The translations under genes were made by a program, and so were the position numbers. Positions 16,884 through 25,667 of a stretch of 64,000 nucleotides of DNA are shown piece after piece; the stretch's first letter is position 1; each line of letters opens with the position of its first letter. The notes under the pieces are model-generated. The model did no database searches, was not told the DNA's origin, and saw only the letters and a list, made by a program, of their open reading frames with translations. The DNA is from Streptomyces halstedii (GTDB taxonomy: Bacteria > Actinomycetota > Actinomycetes > Streptomycetales > Streptomycetaceae). Location: contig JOAZ01000001.1 in assembly GCA_000720535.1 (NCBI GenBank), positions 186,001-250,000 on the forward strand, written 5' to 3'.

Positions 16884-17747
16884 ATGTTCACAAGCCCCTT
16901 CCGGCCCGCCGGTCATGTCGCGGCCGGCCCCGCCGCCCCGGCGACCGCCCTCAACGGGCACGACCTGGTGCTGCGGTACGGCGGCCGGCCGGTCGTCCAC
17001 GGCGTCTCCGTCGCCCTGGAACCCGGCCGCGCGACCGCCCTGGTGGGGCCGAACGGCAGTGGCAAGTCCACGCTGCTGCGGGCGCTTTCCCGGCTGCACC
17101 GGGTCGACGGCGGCCGGGTGACGCTGGGCGCCTCCGAGGAGCGGTCCGAGCGTGACGCGGCCCTGCTCAGCCCCCGCCAGTTCGCCCGCGAGGTCACGCT
17201 GTTCTCCCAGTCGAGGCCCGCGCCGCAAGGGCTGACGGTCGCCGAGGTCGTGGCGTTCGGACGCCACCCCTACCGGCGCGGCTTCTCCGGCCCGACCGCC
17301 GAGGACCGGACCGCCGTCGACCGCGCCATGGGCGTCACCGGCGTACGGGACATGGCCGGCCGGCCGGTCGGTGAACTCTCCGGCGGGGAGATGCAGCGTG
17401 TCTGGCTCGCGGCCTGCCTGGCCCAGGAGACCGGTGTCGTGCTGCTGGACGAGCCGACCAACCACCTTGACCTGCGCTACCAGATCGAGACGCTCGACCT
17501 GGTGCGCGATCTCGTCGAGGACCACGGCATCGCGGTCGGGATCGTGCTGCACGACCTCGACCACGCCTCCCGTGTCGCGGACACGCTGGTCCTGATGTGC
17601 TCCGGCCGCGTACACGCGGTGGGAACGCCCGCCGACGTCCTCACCGCCGAGAACATCGGCGAGGTCTACGACATCCGGGTCGAGGTCGGCGTCGATCCCC
17701 GCACGGGGCGTCTCCGTATCGACCCACTGGGGCGGCACCACTCCTGA
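16884..17747 (+). CDS. Iron-siderophore ABC transporter ATP-binding protein
   Basis: This 287-residue FecE/FepC-type ATPase has Walker A GPNGSGKST, signature LSGGEMQR, Walker B VVLLDEPTNHLD and the switch His in VLHDLDHA. It powers the inner-membrane permease encoded two genes later. It is first in an operon whose next members are a lipoprotein receptor and a fused FecCD permease, the usual set for ferric siderophore or cobalamin uptake. The C-terminal 30 residues beyond the ATPase core are typical of the group. The metallophore cluster at the right of the window has its own, unrelated ABC pair. Confidence 0.92.
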   Translation: MFTSPFRPAGHVAAGPAAPATALNGHDLVLRYGGRPVVHGVSVALEPGRATALVGPNGSGKSTLLRALSRLHRVDGGRVTLGASEERSERDAALLSPRQFAREVTLFSQSRPAPQGLTVAEVVAFGRHPYRRGFSGPTAEDRTAVDRAMGVTGVRDMAGRPVGELSGGEMQRVWLAACLAQETGVVLLDEPTNHLDLRYQIETLDLVRDLVEDHGIAVGIVLHDLDHASRVADTLVLMCSGRVHAVGTPADVLTAENIGEVYDIRVEVGVDPRTGRLRIDPLGRHHS

Positions 17748-17923
17748 CACGGCACATCCCCGCTCCGGCGAACCGCGTCCGCTCCGGCGAACCGCCTCCG
17801 AACCGCCTCCGAGCCGTGTTCGGACCGCGTCCGGTCCGGTCCGCGTCGCCTCGCACTTCGCACCATCGAACCTCGCAACGTATCGCACCGTATCGCTGCG
17901 AACCGCAAGAAAGAGGACTCTTC

Positions 17924-18991
17924 ATGAACCGTGCCCGTCGCCTGGCGGCGTCAGCCTCCACCGGGCTCGCCCTCCTCCTCGCCGCAACGGCCTGCGGCAC
18001 GACCGACGTCGACAAGACCGAGGCCGGCAGCACCCCCGCCGCGTCGCCCGCGTCGAAGAGCTGCGCCGAGGACACCACGGCCACCTCGACGAAGCCGGTC
18101 TCCTTCAAGGACGGCGTCGGCCGGCAGGTGAAGCTCGACAAGCCCGCCCAGCGGATCGCCGTCCTCGAATGGCAGCAGGTCGAGGACGCGCTGACCCTGT
18201 GCGTGACACCCACCGCTGTCTCCGACGCGAAGGGGTACAGCACCTGGGTCAGCGCCGAGAAGCTGCCCAGCGGGGTGACGGACATCGGCACACGTGAGGA
18301 GCCCGACCTCGACACCCTCTACGCGGCCAAGCCCGACCTCATCGTCGTGGAGGCGTTCGACGCCGACGACGAGACCATCGCGAAGCTGGAGAAGCGGGGC
18401 GTCCCCGTGATGGCCACCCGCGGGGCGAACCCGAAGGACCCGATCGGGAACATGCGCGAGGTGTTCAGCATGATCGGCAAGGCGACCGGGCGCACCGAGC
18501 GGGCCGACCAGGTGCTCCAGGAGTTCGACGAGCACCTCGCCACGGCGAAGAAGCAGGTCACCGACGCCGATCTGCCGACGAAGGACTTCCTGTTCTTCGA
18601 CGGCTGGCTGGAGGGGGGCAACCTCACCGTCCGTCCCTACAGTGACGGCGCCCTGTTCACCGAGATAGGCAAAGAGCTCGGCATGACCCCGGCGTGGACC
18701 AACGACGTCAACAAGGCACACGGTGACGGGGGTGTCGATCCCTCGTACGGCCTCGCGCAGACCGACGTCGAGGGTCTCACCTCGGTGGGGAACGCCAACT
18801 TCTTCTTCGCCAACGACGAAGGAGCCGGCGGGTACGTCTCGGCCCTGGAGAAGAACCCGATCTGGAAGACCATCCCGGCCGTGAAGGAAGGCCGCGCCCA
18901 CGCGTTCCCGGCACGGGTGTGGGGCGCCGGCGGTCCGCGCTCCTGCGAGCAGGCGATCGACGCGTACGTCGACGTGCTCGACAAGAAGTGA
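17924..18991 (+). CDS. Iron-siderophore ABC transporter substrate-binding lipoprotein
   Basis: This 355-residue lipoprotein has a signal peptide ending in the lipobox LAATAC, after which Cys is lipidated and anchored outside the membrane. The mature part is a FhuD/BtuF-type binding fold (QRIAVLEWQQVEDALTL, DLDTLYAAKPDLIVVE). It should deliver a ferric siderophore to the downstream permease. ATG 17924 is preceded by AAGAGGA. The 176-nt gap after the ATPase gene is full of short repeats of CGAACCGC and TCCGAACCGCC. The last four bases of the gene overlap the permease start. Confidence 0.9.
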   Translation: MNRARRLAASASTGLALLLAATACGTTDVDKTEAGSTPAASPASKSCAEDTTATSTKPVSFKDGVGRQVKLDKPAQRIAVLEWQQVEDALTLCVTPTAVSDAKGYSTWVSAEKLPSGVTDIGTREEPDLDTLYAAKPDLIVVEAFDADDETIAKLEKRGVPVMATRGANPKDPIGNMREVFSMIGKATGRTERADQVLQEFDEHLATAKKQVTDADLPTKDFLFFDGWLEGGNLTVRPYSDGALFTEIGKELGMTPAWTNDVNKAHGDGGVDPSYGLAQTDVEGLTSVGNANFFFANDEGAGGYVSALEKNPIWKTIPAVKEGRAHAFPARVWGAGGPRSCEQAIDAYVDVLDKK

Positions 18992-21231
18992 ACGCATCCC
19001 GGACATCGGCACCCGGAACGGGACCGCTGCCGCGCGACGAGCGCGGCGGCGGTCCCGCCGGGGTGCCCGGCCCCGCCGAAACGCCCGGCCCCGCAGGGGG
19101 GCACGCGCCCGCGGGGGTGCCCGCGGGCGCGGGGGCAGCCGTCGCCCCGGCCGGTGGCGGACCTGCCCGGACGGCCGGTGCCGAGCGCGGTGGCGGCCTC
19201 AGCGGGGTGGCCGTCCTGGCGCTCCTCCTCGTCGCCACCGCCCTGGTGGGCATGTGGCACCTGACGCAGGGGACGTCGGGCGTCGGCTTCGGCGACCTGG
19301 TGCGCCACCTCGCCGGGGAACGGGCGGACACCGGGGCGCCGGTCGGTGAGATCCTCACCGGCTCGCGCCTGCCGCGCCTGCTCGCGGGCGTGGCGGTGGG
19401 CATCGCCCTCGGCGCCGCCGGCGCGCTGCTCCAGTCCGTCACGCACAACGCGCTCGCCTCCCCCGACACCCTCGCGGTCACGGCCGGGGCCTACCTCACG
19501 CTCACGCTCGTCGCGGCCTTCGGCCTCACCGTCCCGCTGTGGGCGTCGGGCGCCGTCGCCTTCGCCGGCGGACTGATGGCGGCGGCGCTCGTACTGCTCC
19601 TCGCGGGACGGGCCGCCGGCACCGCGGGCACCCGCCTCATCCTCGCCGGATCGGCGACGGCGATGGCCCTGGACGCGGCGACCGGGATGCTCCTCATCCT
19701 GTTCAAGCAGAACACGACCGGTCTCTTCGCCTGGGGCAGCGGTTCGCTGGCGCAGCTGAACATCGACGCCTCCGTACGCGCCTTCCCCCTCGTGGCCGTG
19801 GTGCTGTGCGTCGCTCTGGCGCTGTCCCGGCGACTCGACGTGATGAACCTCGGCGACGACACCGCGTCCACCCTCGGCGTGCCGATCCGGACCACCCGTG
19901 TGACCGCCGTGCTCTGCGCGGTGCTCCTGACCAGCACGGCGGTGACCCTGGCGGGCCCGATCGCGTTCGTCGGCCTCGGCGCCCCCGTCCTCGCCCGCCT
20001 GATCGCGGGGCGGGTCCGGGCGCTGCGCCGGCACCTCTTCCTGGTGCCCGCGGCCGGGCTGCTCGGCGCGCTGCTCATCCTGCTCGCGGACGCGACCCTG
20101 CGCGCGGTCCAGGGTGCGGACGGGGCCGCCTCCATCCCCACCGGTGTACCGACCGCGCTGCTCGGCTCCGTCGTGATCGTGGTCCTCGCGCTGCGGCTCC
20201 GGGACACGGGCGGGCTCCGCCGTCCCCCGCACACGCGGGTCGCCGCGCGGTCACGCCGGGCGTTCCTCCTGGTCGTGCTCGGCGCGGTGGCGCTCCTGGC
20301 CGGTGCGGTCCTGGTGGCCGTCCTGGCGGGGAGCCTCTGGCTGCGGACCGGGGACCTCGCGCTCTGGGTCCAGGGCGCCGCCCCGGACCTGATCGGGGCG
20401 GCGCTCGACGACCGGATCCCGCGTGTGGCCGCCGCGGTCCTCGCCGGAGCGGCGCTCGGACTGGCCGGATGCGTCGTGCAGAGCGCGGTACGCAACCCGC
20501 TGGCGGAACCGGGCGTGCTCGGCATCACGGCGGGCGCCGGGCTGGGTGCGGCCGGCGTCGTCACGTCCGGCCTGTCCGGCGGACGGCTCGTGCTGGTGGC
20601 CGTCGCGGTCGCGGCGGGGCTCGCCACGTTCGCGGTGATCGCCCTGCTGGCCTGGCGCGGCGGCTTCCTGCCCGACCGGTTCGTCCTGATCGGCATCGGC
20701 TGCGGGTACGGCCTCAGCTCCGTCACCACCTTCCTCCTGCTGCGCGCCGACCCGTACAACACGCCCCGGATCTTCACCTGGCTCTCCGGCACGACCTACG
20801 GCCGCACGCTGCCCGACGTCCTGCCGGTCGCGGTGGCCGTGGCGCTCGCGCTTCCCCTGCTGCTCGCCATGCGCTCCCGGCTCGACCTGCTCGCCGTCGA
20901 CGAGGACACCCCGCGCATCGTCGGCGTCAAGGTGGAACGCACCCGCTTCGCCGCACTGGCGATCGCCGCGGTGCTCGCGGCGCTCAGTGTGATCGCCGTC
21001 GGTGTCGTCGGCTTCGTGGGGCTCGTCGCCCCGCACCTCGCCCGGTCACTGGTGGGCGCCCGGCACGGCCGCGCGATCCCGGTCTCGATGCTGCTCGGCG
21101 CGCTGCTGGTGTGCGTGGCCGATGCCCTCGGCCGCACCGTCGTCGCACCGTCCCAGGTGCCGGCGGGCCTCATGATCGCCCTGGTCGGAGCCCCGTACTT
21201 CGTCTGGGTGCTCAGGCGGTCCCGCGCATGA
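18988..21231 (+). CDS. Fused FecCD-type siderophore permease
   Basis: This 747-residue membrane protein is two FecCD permease modules in one chain, as in FhuB. Module one (about residues 75-400) contains GSRLPRLLAGVAVGIALGAAG; module two (about 420-745) contains DDRIPRVAAAVLAGAALGLAG. Each has the expected 8-10 membrane segments. The GTG start overlaps the stop of the lipoprotein gene (GTGA), so synthesis is coupled. The first 65 residues are a Pro/Gly/Ala-rich cytoplasmic extension not needed for the fold. One fused chain can replace the usual permease heterodimer. Confidence 0.9.
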   Translation: MNASRTSAPGTGPLPRDERGGGPAGVPGPAETPGPAGGHAPAGVPAGAGAAVAPAGGGPARTAGAERGGGLSGVAVLALLLVATALVGMWHLTQGTSGVGFGDLVRHLAGERADTGAPVGEILTGSRLPRLLAGVAVGIALGAAGALLQSVTHNALASPDTLAVTAGAYLTLTLVAAFGLTVPLWASGAVAFAGGLMAAALVLLLAGRAAGTAGTRLILAGSATAMALDAATGMLLILFKQNTTGLFAWGSGSLAQLNIDASVRAFPLVAVVLCVALALSRRLDVMNLGDDTASTLGVPIRTTRVTAVLCAVLLTSTAVTLAGPIAFVGLGAPVLARLIAGRVRALRRHLFLVPAAGLLGALLILLADATLRAVQGADGAASIPTGVPTALLGSVVIVVLALRLRDTGGLRRPPHTRVAARSRRAFLLVVLGAVALLAGAVLVAVLAGSLWLRTGDLALWVQGAAPDLIGAALDDRIPRVAAAVLAGAALGLAGCVVQSAVRNPLAEPGVLGITAGAGLGAAGVVTSGLSGGRLVLVAVAVAAGLATFAVIALLAWRGGFLPDRFVLIGIGCGYGLSSVTTFLLLRADPYNTPRIFTWLSGTTYGRTLPDVLPVAVAVALALPLLLAMRSRLDLLAVDEDTPRIVGVKVERTRFAALAIAAVLAALSVIAVGVVGFVGLVAPHLARSLVGARHGRAIPVSMLLGALLVCVADALGRTVVAPSQVPAGLMIALVGAPYFVWVLRRSRA

Positions 21232-21252
21232 CACGGGGTGGCAGCGCGGCCG

Positions 21253-21324
21253 CGCCGACCCGTACGCCACGGGCCGCGCCGACCCGTACGGCACGGGCCG
21301 CGCGGATCGGTGCGGCACCGGCCG
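21253..21324 (+). repeat. 24-bp tandem repeat, about three copies
   Basis: Copies start at 21253, 21277 and 21301. The first two differ at one base (both contain CGCCGACCCGTACG) and the third is degenerate. The period of eight codons would encode an APTRTxRA-like repeat, but the frame that starts at ATG 21228 has no recognisable domain, so I treat the stretch as non-coding. Confidence 0.7.
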
Positions 21325-21394
21325 ACCGGGGCTCGCGGCGTGGCGGTGCCGGTCCGGGTCCGGCCGGGTCCGGGCCTCCGGCTCAGGCCCGCGA

Positions 21395-21421
21395 CCGGCC
21401 CGGACCCCGGGTCCGGGCCGG
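21395..21421 (+). terminator. Strong hairpin between permease and C39 peptidase genes
   Basis: CCGGCCCGGACC (21395-21406) and GGTCCGGGCCGG (21410-21421) form perfect 12-bp arms around a 3-nt loop. Such a hairpin could terminate or attenuate the importer transcript before the C39 peptidase gene, which begins 84 nt later. Confidence 0.55.
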
Positions 21422-21505
21422 CACCCTCACGTACCGGCGGGCGCGCCCCCGTCCCGACCCCCGCCCTCTGAGACCCGCCCTCCCAGACCCGCCTGGAGCA
21501 TCGCA

Positions 21506-22645
21506 ATGCCGTCCCCGCAGGAAACGCCCGTGAAGAGCGTCGTCGTCCCGTTCGAGCCCGAGGATCCGCCGGCCCCGCTGGGGCGGCTCGCGCGGCACGG
21601 GGTGCCGGAGCGCTGGCAGACGCTCGACCGCTCCGCCCACGCCCCTCACCTGGTGGCCGTTCCCACCGACGACGGAGAGGACTGGACCGCCGCCGCGCTC
21701 GTGACGGCACGCCCCCACACCGCCTATCTGAAGATCGTCGACGTCGTCGGAGACGTGCGGGCCGCCGTCGCGGCCGTCGTCGCGCACGCACGCGGCCGGG
21801 GGCTCGCGCAGGTCAAGTGGGAGGGATGGACGGCCCGCCCCGAGGACGCCGCCGCCGTGGGCTTCGCCCCGCTGCGTCCTCCGCTCGCGCAGGCCGAGGA
21901 CGCGGCCGGGCCCGCCACCGGGTACGTCCGCTGGCTGCACGACGGCTCGGTGGCCGAATCCCCGTACGGCTCGGTGGCCGAGCCCCCCTACTACGGGCAG
22001 ACCACGCACTTCACATGCGGCGCCGTCACCGCCTTGGTCGCGCAGGCCCACGCGGGCGCGCTGCCGGACGAGGCGCTCGACCGCCGGGCCGAGCTGACCC
22101 TGTGGCGCGACGCGACCAACCACCCCGCCTGCGAACCGGTCGGACTGGGCGTCGCCGTACGCAGGGCGTGGCCCTCCTCTCCCGTCACGGTCCACCTCGA
22201 CACGGACCGGCCCGTCCTGCTCGACCACTATCCGGAGAACGAGCGGCAGTGGCGCGCCCTGCTCCAGGACACGTCGCGTACGGAGGCGGACCGGACCGGC
22301 GTCCCGGTCGACCCCCGCCACCTGCCCCTGGCAGCGATCCGGAGCGCGATCGGCCGGCGGGAGCACGTGCTGCTCCTGGTCTCGCTCGACGGGATGCAGG
22401 GGTTCGACGTGCCGCACTGGGTGCTCTGCCACGGCGTGGTACCCGGCGCCGTGGTGATCGAGGACCCGTGGGCCAACGCCTCGACGGGGGACACCTGGGT
22501 CGACGCCCATCTGCTGCCCGTGGCCGACCCGGAGCTCGACACGATGTCGGTCCTCTCGGCGGATCGCTTCCGGGGCGCCGTGACCATCGGACCCCCGCGA
22601 CCGCACGCCCCGTCGTCCTCGTCCGCGCACGCCGAAGCCCCGTAG
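21506..22645 (+). CDS. C39-like papain-fold peptidase with GNAT-like N-terminus
   Basis: This 379-residue protein has a C-terminal C39/papain-like domain. Q165 and the nucleophile C171 are in YYGQTTHFTCG, the His is in DVPHWVLCHG and the Asp in IEDPW. Residues 1-125 resemble a degenerate GNAT acetyltransferase fold (ARGRGLAQVKWEGW, AAAVGFAPL). No signal peptide is seen. The gene follows the siderophore importer on the same strand. I infer a possible role in cleaving an imported peptide siderophore or an unrelated amide; no experimental function is known to me. A hairpin follows 24 nt after the stop. Confidence 0.75.
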   Translation: MPSPQETPVKSVVVPFEPEDPPAPLGRLARHGVPERWQTLDRSAHAPHLVAVPTDDGEDWTAAALVTARPHTAYLKIVDVVGDVRAAVAAVVAHARGRGLAQVKWEGWTARPEDAAAVGFAPLRPPLAQAEDAAGPATGYVRWLHDGSVAESPYGSVAEPPYYGQTTHFTCGAVTALVAQAHAGALPDEALDRRAELTLWRDATNHPACEPVGLGVAVRRAWPSSPVTVHLDTDRPVLLDHYPENERQWRALLQDTSRTEADRTGVPVDPRHLPLAAIRSAIGRREHVLLLVSLDGMQGFDVPHWVLCHGVVPGAVVIEDPWANASTGDTWVDAHLLPVADPELDTMSVLSADRFRGAVTIGPPRPHAPSSSSAHAEAP

Positions 22646-23031
22646 ACCCCCTGAGCCCCGCCCACCCCGGCGGCGGTGTCCGCCGCCGGAGCCCGGCTGC
22701 CGAGGACGGACGTCCTCCGTCGCCGCGAAAACGGGCCGCCGCCATGTTTCACCCGTCTGCCGACGCACGGTGCCGCGCGTGGCGGATCCGCCTCGGGCAC
22801 CGTAGCCGTAGCACCCGCCGGGGCACGCGAACGGTGCCCCGCGTGCCCACCGTCCGGTGTCCGGCCGGTGCGCGGCGCGGCGAGGTGACGCAGAGGTGGC
22901 GCAGAGGTGAGGCAGGGGAGCGATCCACAGGTGGTACGAGTGGCGGAAGGACCGGGGCACGCGGGCGGCGGCCACCCGGCTCACGTACCCACCGCCCGTG
23001 AGCCGGGCACGGCGGCCGGGCGCGTGAGCGG
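22646..23031 (+). promoter_or_regulatory. Intergenic region with three hairpins before nuoA
   Basis: There is no gene in these 386 nt. GGCGGCGG/CCGCCGCC (22669-22687) is a likely terminator for the C39 gene, and GAGGACG/CGTCCTC (22702-22717) follows it. Perfect 11-bp arms CCCGGCTCACG and CGTGAGCCGGG (22975-22985 and 22997-23007, 11-nt loop) end 24 nt before the nuoA start. That position suits an operator or a leader hairpin that controls nuo translation. Confidence 0.5.
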
Positions 23032-23382
23032 ATGAACGGCTTCACGGCCGCGCTGTCCCTGCTGGCCCTGGCCCTTCTCGTGGTCGCCGGGGTCTACGGC
23101 GCCGCCCAGGCACTGCGCGTCTCGTCCGAACCGCTGGCCGCCCGGCCGTTCGGGTCCGGGCTCGATCCCACCGAGCACGCCGTGAGCCGCTTCCACATGC
23201 GCTGGTACACGGTCACGATGCTCTTCCTCGCCTTCGACATGGAGATGGTCTTCATGTATCCGTGGACGCTCGTCATCTCGGTGATGGGCCCCGGCGCGGT
23301 GATCGAGATGTTCGTCTTCCTCGGTGTCCTGCTCACCGGAGTCGTGTACGCGTGGCGGGAGGGGGCGCTGCGATGGGCCTGA
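23032..23382 (+). CDS. nuoA: NADH-quinone oxidoreductase subunit A
   Basis: This 116-residue membrane subunit of complex I has three hydrophobic helices. The conserved loop and helix are EHAVSRFHMRWY followed by FDMEMVF, the acidic quinone-channel motif. It is first in an eight-gene operon that lacks nuoC, E, F, G and I. Its end overlaps the next gene by 10 nt. It is probably a second, non-housekeeping copy, because housekeeping operons carry all fourteen genes. Confidence 0.92.
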   Translation: MNGFTAALSLLALALLVVAGVYGAAQALRVSSEPLAARPFGSGLDPTEHAVSRFHMRWYTVTMLFLAFDMEMVFMYPWTLVISVMGPGAVIEMFVFLGVLLTGVVYAWREGALRWA

Positions 23383-24731
23383 CGCGCTTACTGGTGCGGG
23401 CGGCGGCGGCCCGGCCCCGCGTGCTGCTGGTGACGACCCCCGGCGGGACGGCCGTGCGGCTGGCCGCCGAGAGGGAGTTGCGGTGCCGGGACTGGCCGAC
23501 GGCGGCGACACCGGCGGGAGCCGACCTGATGCTGGTGGCGGGCCCCGAGTGCCGGGAGCGGTGCCGGGAGTTGGGACCGGCACTGGACCGGCTGTGGGAG
23601 GACACGCCCCGACCCCGCGTACGCCTGCGGGCGGAGACGGCCGAGGACGTGGCGGCGGCCCTCGACACGGGCCGCGCCCGGCTGGGCGCGACGGAGCACG
23701 CGCACTCCGGCGCCGGTCGCACCGGCCGTACGCACGGGCAGAGCGGGGGCACCGGCCGTACACCCGGGCAGGGCGAGGGCTCCGGCCGTACGAGGACGGC
23801 GGGTGGTGAGTGGCGCACGTCGGCGGACGGAGAGCGGCGCGCGCCGGTGGGCGGCGACACCGACGGCGGCATGGAGATGCCGGGCGGGCTGCCCATGGCC
23901 GAGGTGGGCGAGGACCGCGACGGTCTGGCCCTTGACCGTCTGCACGTATCGCTCGGGCCGTTCCTCGCCGACTGGCCGTCCGGGCTGATCGTCCACCTGG
24001 TGCTCCAGGGCGATGTCGTCCAGCGCGCCCGGCTCGGCGGCCCGTGCGGCGGCACCACCGAGCCGTTCTGGGCCCGGCCCTGGGCGCGGGCCGCCGAGGG
24101 GGAGCCGGTGCCCCTGGCCGAGGCCGCCCGGCGGCGTGCGGCGGCCCATCTGGACAGTCTGGGACGGTTGTTGGCGGTGGCGGGCTGGCCCGCCGAGGCC
24201 GTCACCGCCCGGCGGATCCGCGACGACCTGCTGGAGCGCGCGCCCGCGGAGGCCGTGCTGCCCCGGGCCCTGCGGCTCCAACGGCGCGTCGGGCGGTCAC
24301 GCACCCTGGACCGGCTGACCCGGGGCATCGGCACGCTGAGTACGGCCGACGCGCGGGCCGCGGGTGTGAGCGGTCCCGCCGCTCGGGCGGGCGGAGACGT
24401 ACCGGCCCGCTACCGGCGGTGGCTCGCGGACGCCGTGGACGACGTGCGCCGGCTGGACGGCAGGTCCCTCCTCGGTCCAACTGCCCCTGATCCCGGGGCT
24501 CTTACCGATGCCGCGGCCCCTCCCGTTCCCACCGCCCTTCTCGACCCCACGGCACAGGAGAGTCCACGGGGCCGGTGGGACGCCGGGCGGCCGCCGTCCG
24601 TCGCCCTGGCCGGGCTGCTGCCCCGGCTGCTGGAAGGCACCGAGCTGGCCGCGGCCCGGCTCGTCGTCGCCGGTCTCGACCCGGACCCGGACGAACTGGC
24701 CGCGCTGACAAGGGAGTTCACGGGTGGTTGA
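23373..24731 (+). CDS. Degenerate NuoB/NuoD-like fusion protein
   Basis: This 452-residue protein occupies the nuoB-C-D position. Residues 1-80 resemble NuoB (GADLMLVAGPECRERC, then DRLWEDTPRPR), but the adjacent Cys pair and the other Cys ligands of cluster N2 are absent. Residues from about 170 resemble the start of NuoD (LHVSLGPF, then LIVHLVLQGDVVQRARL), followed by a divergent helical region. A low-complexity Gly-Arg-Thr linker with tandem repeats (about 23700-23800) joins them. It may be a structural cap on the membrane arm instead of an electron-transfer subunit. ATG 23373 overlaps nuoA. Confidence 0.6.
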   Translation: MGLTRLLVRAAAARPRVLLVTTPGGTAVRLAAERELRCRDWPTAATPAGADLMLVAGPECRERCRELGPALDRLWEDTPRPRVRLRAETAEDVAAALDTGRARLGATEHAHSGAGRTGRTHGQSGGTGRTPGQGEGSGRTRTAGGEWRTSADGERRAPVGGDTDGGMEMPGGLPMAEVGEDRDGLALDRLHVSLGPFLADWPSGLIVHLVLQGDVVQRARLGGPCGGTTEPFWARPWARAAEGEPVPLAEAARRRAAAHLDSLGRLLAVAGWPAEAVTARRIRDDLLERAPAEAVLPRALRLQRRVGRSRTLDRLTRGIGTLSTADARAAGVSGPAARAGGDVPARYRRWLADAVDDVRRLDGRSLLGPTAPDPGALTDAAAPPVPTALLDPTAQESPRGRWDAGRPPSVALAGLLPRLLEGTELAAARLVVAGLDPDPDELAALTREFTGG

Positions 24732-25656
24732 GGCGGGGGCGTGGTGGACGCCGCTGGCAGCCCCGGCCCTGCTGCTCGGTCTCGCCGCGCTGGCCGTGGC
24801 CGGTGACGCGGCGCTGGACGCCAGGGGAGCCGGGCGGTCCGTCACCCCGGCCGGTGTGCTGAGGCCGTTCCTCGCCGTGCCGCGCGCCCTGGTCGAGCAG
24901 CCGCGGCGGCTCCCCGCCTCGGACCGGTGGCTGTGGCGCCTGGGGGTGGTCACCGTACCGGTGGCGGCGGTGCTGTCCACGCTGGTGATCCCGTTCGGGA
25001 ACCACGTGGCCGCCGACCTGTCGGTGGGGGTGGTGTGGTTCAACGCCATGGAGGTGATGACCTGGGCCGGGCTGTGGCTGGCCGGCTGGGGCCCGAACGC
25101 GGCGTTCTCGCTGGTCGGCGGATACCGATTCCTCGCCCAAGGGCTCGCGTACGAGCTGCCGTTGATGTTCGCGCTGATCTCGGCCGCCACCGGTGCCCGC
25201 TCCCTGCGCGTGTCCGGCGTCGCCGAGGCGCAGCACGGCCTCTGGTACGCGGTGTGGATGCCGTTCGCCTTCGCCGTCTACCTGGCCGGGGTGCTCGCCT
25301 TCAGCTTCCTGGGTCCCTTCGCCTACCCGGCCGGCCGTGACATCGCGGACGGGGTGCTCGGCGAGACCTGCGGGGTGGACCGGCTGCTCCTGCGCGCCGG
25401 GCGGTGGTTGTGGCTGGCGGCCGGTGCGGCGATGGCGGTGCCGCTGTTCCTGGGCGGCGGCGCCGGCCCCTGGCTGCCGGCCTGGGCGTGGTCGCTGGTC
25501 AAGACCCTGCTGGTGCTGGGGCTGTTGGTGTGGGTGATGCGGCGGCTGCCGGTGGTCCGCGCCGACCGGTACGTGGAGGTGGCCTGGGTGGTGCTCCTCC
25601 CGGCGGCGATCGCGCAGGCGTTGGTTCCGGCCCTCGTCGGCCTCGGTGCGGGGTGA
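24724..25656 (+). CDS. nuoH: NADH-quinone oxidoreductase subunit H
   Basis: This 310-residue NuoH has about eight membrane helices. Family motifs include EVMTWAGLWLAGWGPNAAFSLVGGYR, with the FxxxGxxR-like loop near the quinone chamber, and RADRYVEVAWVVLLP near the C-terminus. The GTG start overlaps the upstream stop. NuoH normally joins the peripheral and membrane arms; its retention while the NADH module is absent suggests that another electron donor, or none, docks here. Confidence 0.88.
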   Translation: MVEAGAWWTPLAAPALLLGLAALAVAGDAALDARGAGRSVTPAGVLRPFLAVPRALVEQPRRLPASDRWLWRLGVVTVPVAAVLSTLVIPFGNHVAADLSVGVVWFNAMEVMTWAGLWLAGWGPNAAFSLVGGYRFLAQGLAYELPLMFALISAATGARSLRVSGVAEAQHGLWYAVWMPFAFAVYLAGVLAFSFLGPFAYPAGRDIADGVLGETCGVDRLLLRAGRWLWLAAGAAMAVPLFLGGGAGPWLPAWAWSLVKTLLVLGLLVWVMRRLPVVRADRYVEVAWVVLLPAAIAQALVPALVGLGAG

Positions 25657-25667
25657 GGGAGCGTGTC

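Noticed and set aside
17748-17923. CGAACCGC repeats as a CRISPR-like or regulatory array
   Set aside because: Repeats are short, irregular and without spacers; likely simple slippage in GC-rich leader DNA.
21228-21533. Possible small Arg/Pro-rich protein starting in the permease stop (ATGA)
   Set aside because: It is built from 24-bp repeats and a terminator-like hairpin, has no domain, and runs into the C39 start in another frame.
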